A DNA stretch of 12,362 bases. Origin: an uncultured Alistipes sp. GTDB lineage: Bacteria > Bacteroidota > Bacteroidia > Bacteroidales > Rikenellaceae. The translations under genes were made by a program, and so were the position numbers. The stretch covers positions 1-12,362 of the forward strand of contig CAAGBL010000090.1 of assembly GCA_900768045.1 (NCBI GenBank). The letters run 5' to 3'. Positions within the stretch are counted from its first letter, which is position 1; each line of letters opens with the position of its first letter. Below the pieces are notes generated by a model. It was not told the DNA's origin. It did not search any database and worked only from the letters and a program-made list of their open reading frames with translations. Below are positions 6,133 to 12,292 of this stretch, piece by piece.

Positions 6133-7107
6133 TTACTTGGCTGGAGCAGTAAGAGCCTGCACAGCAGCCTGAGCATTTGCTACGTTACGACCAGCAGTAA
6201 CCTTGCGGAATGCGCTTACAGCCTGGTTCTTAACATGCTCAGCATTTGCCGAGTGCTCAATCTTCTCGTTGTAAGCAACACCTACCCAGTAGTAAACATC
6301 GCTACGGCCCTCATCAGTAGTCTGAGCAGCAACAGCCTCGTCCTCCATAGCAATCATCTTGTCGTACTCCTTCTTGTAGTAGTATGCCTGAAGGATAAGC
6401 TTCTTAGCCATAGCAGCATCTGCAAGCTGCTCAGCCATAGCGATAATGCCGTCGTAGTCGTTAGCCTGCTGGAGCTTAGCCACCTCGTTATTAGTGTACA
6501 TATCCATCTTTGACTGAGCCTCAGCGACAGCCTCGCCAAACTTCTCTGGGTTGAGAGCTGCGATGTCAGCGGCAATTGCCATACCCTCCTGATACTGGTT
6601 GCTACGGAAGAAGCTCTCAGCGAGGTTGAGTGCCATAGATGTATTGTACTTATCAGCAGCATAACCCTTTGAGAACACCTCGATAGCTGTTGCGTAGTCG
6701 CCAGAGTTGAATGCTGTAGCACCGTTAGCCTCGAAGCACTTACCTACAAACTGACGGTTCTCGTTCATGGCGCTGATGTTGTCGTAGAGCTCTGCGAGGT
6801 TAGCAGCCTCAGTGAAGTACTCTGCTGCCTCGTCGTAGTTCTTAGCGTTATAAGCACGGCCACCGAGCTTATTGTAGCAAAGCACGATATACTTCTTAGC
6901 CATGGCGAATGCCTTCTCCTGGTTTGCATCTGGCTCCTCGAGGTCATAGTAAGCATTGATAACCTCGTCGAGCTGAGGGATTGCCTCAGTAAAGTTTCCA
7001 GCCTTAGCATTTGCAGCAGCCTGAGTGAAAGTTGCCACCATGTCAGTCTGAGCAAAGAGAGTTGTTGCACCCATAAGGGCAACAAGGGTTAAAAATAGTC
7101 TTTTCAT
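6133..7107 (-). CDS. Exported tetratricopeptide-repeat protein
   Basis: This 324-aa protein has a signal peptide (MKRLFLTLVALMGATTLFAQ, cleavage after AQ). The mature part is helical and Ala-rich with TPR-like signatures: NAKAGNFTEAIPQLDEVI (about 34-50), AYNAKNYDEAAEYFTEAANL (about 86-105), AFNSGDYATAIEVFSKGYA (about 133-151), then less regular repeats and YYKKEYDKMIAMEDEAV near 245. TPR domains bind other proteins, so a scaffold role in the periplasm or at the outer membrane is likely, but no partner is shown here. A good -7 box (7178-7185) lies upstream and tadA ends 114 bases upstream on the same strand, so the gene is probably transcribed alone. The stop codon abuts element C directly. 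Confidence 0.88.
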   Translation of the reverse strand: MKRLFLTLVALMGATTLFAQTDMVATFTQAAANAKAGNFTEAIPQLDEVINAYYDLEEPDANQEKAFAMAKKYIVLCYNKLGGRAYNAKNYDEAAEYFTEAANLAELYDNISAMNENRQFVGKCFEANGATAFNSGDYATAIEVFSKGYAADKYNTSMALNLAESFFRSNQYQEGMAIAADIAALNPEKFGEAVAEAQSKMDMYTNNEVAKLQQANDYDGIIAMAEQLADAAMAKKLILQAYYYKKEYDKMIAMEDEAVAAQTTDEGRSDVYYWVGVAYNEKIEHSANAEHVKNQAVSAFRKVTAGRNVANAQAAVQALTAPAK

Positions 7108-7177
7108 AGTTTAGATATTGTTTAGTTTTTGTCTTATTTTTCCACTTTAGGACTAGACTTTCAGCACAAACTATCTG

Positions 7178-7185
7178 CAAAATTA
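7178..7185 (-). promoter_or_regulatory. -7 box of the TPR gene
   Basis: TAATTTTG on the minus strand fits TAnnTTTG. The -33 region is weak. The predicted leader is about 65 nt and A-rich. Confidence 0.55.
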
Positions 7186-7221
7186 TAAATAATTTCGAGG
7201 ATTACCACATTTTTACGTCAC

Positions 7222-7683
7222 TTATTTGCGTAATGAGGCAAAAAAATCGCTCATGAGCGCCTCGCACTCCTCCTCAAGCACCCCGCTCTTAACCTGGGTT
7301 TTAGGGTGCATGATACGCTCCGAGTAGGTCGAGTAACCACGCTTAGGATCGGCAGTGCCATATACCACACGTCCTATCTGGCTCCAGGCCAAAGCGCCTC
7401 CACACATCACACATGGCTCAACAGTTACATATAGTGTGCAGTCACTAAGATACTTGCCACCGAGCGTCGACATTGCCGCCGTAATAGCCTGCATCTCAGC
7501 ATGTGCCGTAGCGTCGCATAGTGTCTCCACAAGGTTGTGGCCACGACCTATAACCCTATCGCCAGCGACGACAATAGCACCGATGGGCACCTCTCGTTTA
7601 GCTAACGCACGTTCAGCCTCATTTAGTGCTATACGCATATATTTTTCGTCTTGTGAGGGGCTAATGTTAATTTTTTCCGCCAT
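7222..7683 (-). CDS. tadA: tRNA-specific adenosine deaminase
   Basis: TadA deaminates adenosine 34 to inosine in tRNA-Arg(ACG), allowing wobble reading. The 153-aa protein is full length. It has the cytidine-deaminase fold with the zinc site HAE (His61, catalytic Glu63) and PCVMC (Cys91, Cys94), followed by the helix GGALAWSQIGRVVYG, in which the G.R..YG pattern is typical of TadA. The N-terminal helix contains MRIALNEAERALAKREVPIG, the usual start of the family. I chose the ATG at 7683; the next ATG (M16) would cut into that helix. The gene is divergent from aspS, 78 bases apart, with a promoter interlocked with that of aspS. Confidence 0.96.
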   Translation of the reverse strand: MAEKINISPSQDEKYMRIALNEAERALAKREVPIGAIVVAGDRVIGRGHNLVETLCDATAHAEMQAITAAMSTLGGKYLSDCTLYVTVEPCVMCGGALAWSQIGRVVYGTADPKRGYSTYSERIMHPKTQVKSGVLEEECEALMSDFFASLRK

Positions 7684-7687
7684 TTAA

Positions 7688-7718
7688 TTTATAATTAGGT
7701 GAAAATGTATTACCTTTG
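7688..7718 (+). promoter_or_regulatory. Promoter of aspS
   Basis: TACCTTTG (7711-7718) is an exact -7 box, preceded at 19 nt by TTTA (7688-7691) as a near -33 element. Transcription should begin near 7725, about 37 bases before the aspS ATG. Confidence 0.7.
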
Positions 7719-7725
7719 TGAGTTG

Positions 7726-7733
7726 CAAAGATA
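7726..7733 (-). promoter_or_regulatory. -7 box of tadA
   Basis: TATCTTTG on the minus strand is an exact match, and the predicted start is near 7719. The box lies only 7 bases from the aspS -7 box on the other strand, so one RNA polymerase would block the other. Confidence 0.65.
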
Positions 7734-7761
7734 TGAAAAAAATCTAAAAATATAATAACGT

Positions 7762-9519
7762 ATGTACAGAACACACAACTGCGGAGAACTCCGCATTGAG
7801 AATGTCGGCGAGACAGTTACGCTTTCGGGCTGGGTACAGAAGGTGCGCAACCTTGGCGCTATGGCCTTCATCGACCTTCGTGACCGCTATGGCATAACAC
7901 AGATTACCGTCGAGGAGCACTCCTCAGAGGAGGTTAAGGCTATCGCCTCGGAGGTAGGCCGTGAGTATGTGTTGCAGGTAACAGGTAAGGTTATCGAGCG
8001 TTCATCTAAGAACTCAAAAATCGCTACTGGCGACATCGAGATTTCGGCAACTGAGCTCAAGATTTTGAACCGTGCTGTGACACCTCCATTTACCATTGAG
8101 GAGGAGTCGGACGGTGGCGACGACCTACGTATGAAGTATCGCTACCTCGACCTTCGTCGTCCACCACTCCAGCGTGCTATGATTCTTCGCCACCGCATGG
8201 CGCAGGCCGTACGTCAGTTCCTCGACAAGGAGGGATTCCTCGAGATCGAGACTCCATACCTCATCAAGTCGACACCTGAGGGTGCTCGTGACTTCATCGT
8301 GCCATCACGCATGAACCCTAACCAGTTCTACGCACTTCCACAGTCGCCACAGACACTCAAGCAGCTCTTGATGGTTGCTGGCTACGACCGCTACTTCCAG
8401 ATTGTACGTTGCTTCCGTGATGAGGACTTGCGTGCTGACCGTCAGCCAGAGTTCACACAGATCGACTGCGAGATGTCGTTCGTAGAGCAGGAGGACGTAC
8501 TCGAGATCTTCGAGCGCTGGGCACGCTACATGTTCAAGGAGGTTATGGACATCGAGTTTGCTGAGCCATTTAAGCGTATGCCATGGATTGAGGCTATGGA
8601 GAAGTATGGTTCGGATAAGCCAGATGTACGCTTCGGCATGGAGTTTAGCGATATTACCGACCTTGCACATGGTCACGACTTTGTCGTATTTGACTCAGCA
8701 AGCTACGTTGTAGGTTTTGCTGCTGAGGGCTGCGCATCATACACACGTAAGCAGATTGACGAGCTTACAGAGTTTGTTAAGCGTCCACAGGTGGGTGCTA
8801 AGGGCCTTGTATGGATTCGTGTTGACGAGGCGGGCGCTATCAAGTCATCTATCGACAAGTTCTTCTCGGCTGACGATCTCAAGGCTATTGCTGAGCGTGT
8901 AGGCGCTAAGTGTGGCGACATGGTATTCATTCTCTGTGGCGAGAAGTTCAAGACACTCACACAGCTCTGCACACTCCGTCTTGAGGTTGCTGAGCGTCTT
9001 GGCTTGCGTGATCCTAAGAAGTTCGCTCCACTATGGGTTGTTGACTTCCCAATGTTCGAGTGGGACGAGGAGACACAGCGCTTCTACGCTATGCACCACC
9101 CATTTACATCGCCAAAGCCCGAGGATGCACACCTCTTCGACACTGGCGAGCTTGGCAAGATGCGTGCTAACGCCTACGACTTCGTATGTAACGGTACAGA
9201 GATTGGTGGTGGCTCTATCCGTATCCACGACGCAGAGCTTCAGGCTAAGGTATTCAACGCCCTCGGCTTCACACCTGAGGCTGCTGAGGAGCAGTTTGGA
9301 TTCTTGATGAACGCCTTCAAGTATGGTGCACCTCCTCATGGTGGCTTGGCATTCGGCTTCGACCGTCTATGCTCATTGTTTGGCGGCTCAGAGTCTATCC
9401 GTGACTACATCGCATTCCCTAAGAACAATGCTGGTCGTGACGTGATGCTCGATGGCCCATCGCCTGTGGCACAGGCACAGCTCGATGAGTTGTTCCTTTC
9501 ACTCGTAAAACCAGAGTAA
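7762..9519 (+). CDS. aspS: Aspartate--tRNA ligase
   Basis: A class II aminoacyl-tRNA synthetase that charges tRNA-Asp. The 585-aa protein is full length and of the bacterial type. It has an N-terminal OB-fold anticodon-binding domain (about 1-105, with LSGWVQKVRNLGAMAFIDLR); a catalytic core with motif 1 around FLDKEGFLEIETP; motif 2, FRDEDLRADRQPEFTQID (about 218-235); the inserted bacterial GAD domain in the middle; and motif 3, GGLAFGFDRL (about 530-539). Leucine follows the Arg-Asn pair in the OB domain, where non-discriminating enzymes often have histidine, so I lean to a discriminating enzyme, with low certainty. Element D begins at the base after the TAA stop. Confidence 0.97.
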   Translation: MYRTHNCGELRIENVGETVTLSGWVQKVRNLGAMAFIDLRDRYGITQITVEEHSSEEVKAIASEVGREYVLQVTGKVIERSSKNSKIATGDIEISATELKILNRAVTPPFTIEEESDGGDDLRMKYRYLDLRRPPLQRAMILRHRMAQAVRQFLDKEGFLEIETPYLIKSTPEGARDFIVPSRMNPNQFYALPQSPQTLKQLLMVAGYDRYFQIVRCFRDEDLRADRQPEFTQIDCEMSFVEQEDVLEIFERWARYMFKEVMDIEFAEPFKRMPWIEAMEKYGSDKPDVRFGMEFSDITDLAHGHDFVVFDSASYVVGFAAEGCASYTRKQIDELTEFVKRPQVGAKGLVWIRVDEAGAIKSSIDKFFSADDLKAIAERVGAKCGDMVFILCGEKFKTLTQLCTLRLEVAERLGLRDPKKFAPLWVVDFPMFEWDEETQRFYAMHHPFTSPKPEDAHLFDTGELGKMRANAYDFVCNGTEIGGGSIRIHDAELQAKVFNALGFTPEAAEEQFGFLMNAFKYGAPPHGGLAFGFDRLCSLFGGSESIRDYIAFPKNNAGRDVMLDGPSPVAQAQLDELFLSLVKPE

Positions 9520-9644
9520 TTTGTTGTGATAAGGGGTCGATTGCGGCCCCTAACAAAAAATGCCACCAATGGGACGTACGTCAAGTACTACCCATCGGTG
9601 GCATTTTTGCCGAGTGTAGCACTCGGCACCCTTCTGACAACAAA
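9520..9644 (+). repeat. Structured 3'-end element, copy D (after aspS)
   Basis: The element is 125 bp and directly follows the aspS stop. Hairpin 1 is 9533-9550 (GGGGTCG, ATTG, CGGCCCC, with one G:T pair). Hairpin 2 is 9556-9608, with 18-nt arms, the mismatch A9568:C9596 and a 17-nt loop at 9574-9590. Hairpin 3 is 9609-9627 (8-bp perfect stem, loop TAG). The ends TTTGTTGTGATAAGGGG and CCCTTCTGACAACAAA form an imperfect inverted repeat. It differs from copy C at eight positions, six of them paired changes in the stem. Confidence 0.93.
9556..9608 (+). terminator. Probable terminator of aspS (hairpin 2 of element D)
   Basis: An A tract, a stem with GCCACC/GGTGGC and ATGGG/CCCAT, and TTTTT (9604-9608) give a bidirectional intrinsic terminator shape between aspS and the converging sigma operon. 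No other terminator is visible for either transcript in this gap. Confidence 0.65.
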
Positions 9645-9661
9645 TTTAGTGGTGCTAATTG

Positions 9662-9803
9662 AGGTGGAATTATGGGGAAAATAGGGAGAATGGGGTAGAT
9701 AGGGCTGTGATGTCTTCGCCTTATCTTCCCTATTCTCCTTATCTTCCCCATTCTCCCTATCTATCCCATTCGTCCTAATCGTCCTAATCGTCCCTATTGA
9801 CCC
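9662..9803. repeat. Nonamer array 3
   Basis: The left arm has AGGTGGAAT, GGGGAAAAT, AGGGAGAAT and GGGGTAGAT (9662-9700). After a short centre, nine contiguous 9-nt units fill 9723-9803: ATCTTCCCT, ATTCTCCTT, ATCTTCCCC, ATTCTCCCT, ATCTATCCC, ATTCGTCCT, AATCGTCCT, AATCGTCCC, TATTGACCC. It joins the ATTCTCCCT type of array 1 and the AATCGTCC type of array 2. The last unit runs into the stop codon (9803-9805) of the GIN-type gene. Confidence 0.87.
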
Positions 9804-10591
9804 TACCAATTCAGCTCCGAGGTATAGATAGTACACCCCTTGCCACGTGCCGACACCTGAACATCGTCGGCCTTGCCACGATAGCGCAACACACCCTTGC
9901 CTCGTGAGAAAATAGTTAGACTTTCGCAGTCGACATCGAGACAAACATCGTTGATACCATCCTTAGCACTCTTGAACACAATATTCTTGGCAGTTGTTGC
10001 ACCATGCATATATAGGTAGCCATTATTAAAAACCTCGACAGATGCAGTGTTCCACTCCTTAACATGGCAGGTCATAGTGCCATGGTTGAGTATCGTAAGA
10101 CTATTTAGCGCTGTGATGCTCTCAGTAACAACAGCCATTACAAGGCCATTTTGCAATACCAGATCATCGGCAAACTTATCGCTCTCGATGCGCAACATCG
10201 TGTCCATATGTCCAGATATGCGCTTTAGCTGCGAGGCCGATAGTCGAACATAGATAGGCACCTTCTCGCTGAGCAGGGTATTCTTAGGTATATCTATATA
10301 GCCATTACGACCGATAATCAGCGCCTTCTTACCCTCATAATTCTCAATACCAAAGTTTATATATGGGCGCTCAGCAAGAGGATAGCTAATCTCCACTGCA
10401 CCCTCCTCGCCATCGTAGAGGGTTACATCGACGTGAACAAAGGCTAAAAGAGCAGTAAGTTCCTCTGAGCTAAGATGCTCAGTAACATAGCGTATAGTCT
10501 CGCCACCAATAACCTTATCCTCAACAACAGTTTGCGCCTGAGCTGCAACAGCAGCAATAATCACAGCAATAACCAATATAATCTTCTTCAT
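9803..10591 (-). CDS. Exported beta-helix protein resembling the GIN-type head domain (DUF2807 style)
   Basis: The protein is 262 aa from the ATG at 10591; an earlier TTG in frame would only add MTI before a clear signal peptide (MKKIILVIAVIIAAVAAQAQ). The mature part has short repeated beta-strand turns: VPIYVRLSASQLKRISGHMD, then LVLQNGLVMAVV, LTILNHGTMTCHV, VEVFNNGYLYMHG, LTIFSRGKGVLRYRG and DDVQVSARGKG. This fits the right-handed beta-helix of the GIN (head) domain common in Bacteroidota exported proteins, of unknown function. It is the last gene of the sigma-factor operon, 23 bases after the previous gene, so it is probably a target of cell-envelope sensing or part of it. The TAG stop overlaps the last nonamer of array 3. 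Confidence 0.75.
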   Translation of the reverse strand: MKKIILVIAVIIAAVAAQAQTVVEDKVIGGETIRYVTEHLSSEELTALLAFVHVDVTLYDGEEGAVEISYPLAERPYINFGIENYEGKKALIIGRNGYIDIPKNTLLSEKVPIYVRLSASQLKRISGHMDTMLRIESDKFADDLVLQNGLVMAVVTESITALNSLTILNHGTMTCHVKEWNTASVEVFNNGYLYMHGATTAKNIVFKSAKDGINDVCLDVDCESLTIFSRGKGVLRYRGKADDVQVSARGKGCTIYTSELNW

Positions 10592-10614
10592 AATAGTCAA
10601 ATTTTTTAGGTTGT

Positions 10615-11007
10615 TTACTCCTCTATATAAATCACTTGCGTAGATACGACCATCACCGAGCCAGCCAACCTAAGCCTATATATACGCTTAGGACTACTCC
10701 AGATGGCAGTAATATCATAGACATTACCATTGTCTTGCTCCTGCCATACATCGACACCCGCCTGCTCAGCCTTGAACGCTTCAAGAAACTTTTTGTTGAG
10801 CGCCTTATTATCCCTAACGACAAGCTCGGCAACTTTTTTAACCACCTCGCCCGACACGGGATCACGCTTAACAGCCATGCGAAACGTAGTGTTGCTCTTC
10901 TTATTGTTATAGAAGTCACCACGCATCAGAGCGTCGACATGTTGTTGTGCAAAACCATTGGTAAGGCCCATGCAGCAAAACGCCACTATTATCAACAATC
11001 TCTTCAT
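10615..11007 (-). CDS. Small exported protein of the sigma-factor operon
   Basis: The protein is 130 aa from the ATG at 11007 (a TTG six bases upstream is less likely). It has a signal peptide (MKRLLIIVAFCCMGLTNGFAQ), then a basic, mixed alpha/beta domain with FRMAVKRDPVSGEVVKKVAELVV (split around residue 45), FLEAFKAEQ and a final strand run IYRLRLAGSVMVVSTQVIYIEE. It recalls the short exported proteins of the DUF5024 kind that accompany ECF sigma operons in Bacteroides; this assignment is from memory of style, not a match. It lies 51 bases after the anti-sigma-like gene and 23 before the GIN-type gene, so co-transcription is likely. Confidence 0.72.
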   Translation of the reverse strand: MKRLLIIVAFCCMGLTNGFAQQHVDALMRGDFYNNKKSNTTFRMAVKRDPVSGEVVKKVAELVVRDNKALNKKFLEAFKAEQAGVDVWQEQDNGNVYDITAIWSSPKRIYRLRLAGSVMVVSTQVIYIEE

Positions 11008-11058
11008 AATCAAACTTTTAAACTAAAAACTATCTGATTGGGAGTACTCTTCAACATT

Positions 11059-11532
11059 CTATAATTGTGCCCAGGCAATAAGCTCGTCGGCACTCTGCTC
11101 AATGAGCTCAGCACGCTCCAACAGCGCCTCGATGTCGCCCTCAATATCGTTGATATTATCGTAGCGAACGCCGCCGTCAACGATGTAACTACCCGCATAT
11201 ATGCTAAGGTCGTTGCTCGAGCCATTGTCGAACGTAAGCCACACTGTAATAGCTATAACCACTGAGGCGGCAACGCCAGCAACAGCACCTACAGCAAGCC
11301 ATAATCCTCGACGCTCTGGACGTGGTCGCTTAAGCTCCATGTGTAGCGTCTCCTCACTCCTCTTCTCGGGCATGCCCGCCTCATACCATGCAAACATAGC
11401 CTTAAGCTCTACCCACTCCTCGCCCACATCATTTGAGCGAAACCATGCGTAAAGCTCACGCTCCTCGGCATTCGTAGTGCGACCATCGAGAAACTTCTCG
11501 ACGAGTTGTTCTATATGCTCTCTCTGTGTCAT
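11059..11532 (-). CDS. Single-pass membrane anti-sigma-like protein
   Basis: The 157-aa protein starts with a helical, acidic cytoplasmic part (EQLVEKFLDGRTTNAEERELYAWF, roughly 8-31, given here in two overlapping pieces of the FecR-N-terminus kind), then a basic stretch (KRPRPERR, 68-75), one membrane helix (about 77-100) and a short extracytoplasmic domain of about 55 residues. The ATG overlaps the sigma gene's TGA in ATGA, which indicates translational coupling and near-equal output. This order and topology are those of an anti-sigma factor that holds an ECF sigma at the membrane. The extracytoplasmic part is much shorter than in FecR, so the sensed signal is unclear. No zinc-binding HxxxCxxC motif is seen. 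Confidence 0.75.
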   Translation of the reverse strand: MTQREHIEQLVEKFLDGRTTNAEERELYAWFRSNDVGEEWVELKAMFAWYEAGMPEKRSEETLHMELKRPRPERRGLWLAVGAVAGVAASVVIAITVWLTFDNGSSNDLSIYAGSYIVDGGVRYDNINDIEGDIEALLERAELIEQSADELIAWAQL

Positions 11533-12011
11533 GGTGTTGCGGTTTTAAATTGTTTAAATATTGCTCGGCGCGCTCGACTAAGATTCTGATACACAGCCTC
11601 GATGTTCATCTGTAGGAGCGAGGCTATCTCCTCAACTTCCAGCTCCTCGATATGCTTCATTCTAAGCACTAACTGCTGTTTTGAGGGGAGCTCCTCGATA
11701 GCTCTCAGCAGTGGTTTTATGCGCTCATCGCTGCCTATATCCTCTTCGCTTTGCAGGTCGGCATTGAGCGCCACCTCGACATACCTATTTCGTTTTCGTA
11801 GCAGGTCGATAGTCATGTTGCGCACAACGACATTTGCCAACGACTCCACACGCCTATACTCGTCCAGTCGGTGGCGCATGGCATATAGCCTCACAAGGGC
11901 ATCTTGCACAATATCCTCAGCCTCGGCAAGCGAGACGCCATAGCGTCGTGCCGTAGCTATCATGCCATTGCGTGAGCGTTGCACAAATATTTCAAATTCG
12001 TTGTTCTGCAT
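11529..12011 (-). CDS. ECF-family RNA polymerase sigma factor
   Basis: The 160-aa protein has the two domains of an ECF (group 4) sigma factor. Region 2 covers about 5-75, with AEDIVQDALVRLY (31-43) and MTIDLLRKRNR for -10 binding. Region 4 covers about 100-155, with ELPSKQQLVLRMKH, then EEIASLLQMNIEAVYQNLSR, the helix-turn-helix that reads the -35 region. No SnoaL-like or other added domain is present. It heads an operon with an anti-sigma-like gene and two exported proteins. A promoter with TTTG, 20 nt and CATCTTTG lies 22-60 bases upstream, close to the housekeeping consensus, so basal expression comes from the primary sigma factor. Self-regulation is possible but not shown. Confidence 0.93.
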   Translation of the reverse strand: MQNNEFEIFVQRSRNGMIATARRYGVSLAEAEDIVQDALVRLYAMRHRLDEYRRVESLANVVVRNMTIDLLRKRNRYVEVALNADLQSEEDIGSDERIKPLLRAIEELPSKQQLVLRMKHIEELEVEEIASLLQMNIEAVYQNLSRARRAIFKQFKTATP

Positions 12012-12039
12012 TGCTTGGTTGCTTCTACCCTTAATACGA

Positions 12040-12071
12040 CAAAGATGCGAATTTTTGACATGGCAAACAAA
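12040..12071 (-). promoter_or_regulatory. Promoter of the sigma-factor operon
   Basis: On the minus strand TTTG (12071-12068), a 20-nt spacer and CATCTTTG (12047-12040) match the Bacteroidota consensus apart from C for T at the first base of the -7 box. The leader would be about 22 nt. Confidence 0.7.
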
Positions 12072-12128
12072 AAATATTGTGATTAATCGACATTTCGGCA
12101 GTCACAAACAAAATAAGACTCGAAAAAA

Positions 12129-12160
12129 TTTGCTTTTCGTAGGGCTTTTTCGTACCTTTG
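12129..12160 (+). promoter_or_regulatory. Promoter of mutA
   Basis: TTTG (12129-12132), a 20-nt spacer and TACCTTTG (12153-12160) match both boxes exactly. Transcription should start near 12167, giving a leader of about 126 nt, the longest in the window. Confidence 0.85.
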
Positions 12161-12174
12161 TTCGGATTATAGCA

Positions 12175-12224
12175 TATAGTACCCACGCACGAGCGTACAT
12201 CATGCGAGCGTGGGCAAGACTATA
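12175..12224 (+). promoter_or_regulatory. Hairpin in the mutA leader
   Basis: TATAGT (12175-12180) pairs with ACTATA (12219-12224), and CCCACGC (12182-12188) pairs with GCGTGGG (12208-12214). Between them lie an asymmetric internal loop (A against CAAG) and a 19-nt apical loop. No T tract follows the stem, so it is not a simple terminator. It does not match a cobalamin riboswitch that I can recognise. Confidence 0.55.
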
Positions 12225-12292
12225 TCCCCCGACGTGCAAAACATAAGATATTAAATATCACACACTTAAAAACAATTAAATCTAAAACAACT

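Noticed and set aside
43..9590. Invertible (phase-variable) loop between inverted stems
   Set aside because: All four loops have the same direction relative to their gene, and the loops are only 17-19 nt, too short to carry a promoter.
1..9644. Integron attC sites as an explanation for palindromes after stop codons
   Set aside because: The elements do not show the GTTRRRY/RYYYAAC core sites, the genes are housekeeping genes on both strands with their own promoters, and no integrase is present.
1..9644. CRISPR array as an explanation for the repeated units
   Set aside because: The copies are kilobases apart, are separated by genes, and lack uniform spacers; the nonamer arrays have no spacers at all.
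9588..9944. 118-codon minus-strand ORF
   Set aside because: It is made of element D, array 3 and an off-frame part of the GIN-type gene; the product is low-complexity.
12175..12224. Fifth copy of the structured element in the mutA leader (shares ATAGTAC and GTACA)
   Set aside because: The family start, hairpin 1 and the inverted ends are missing, and the stem lies inside rather than around the shared words; chance similarity is likely.
11962..12246. 94-codon plus-strand ORF
   Set aside because: It is antisense to the sigma gene start and spans the divergent promoters and the mutA leader, so it is not a plausible gene.
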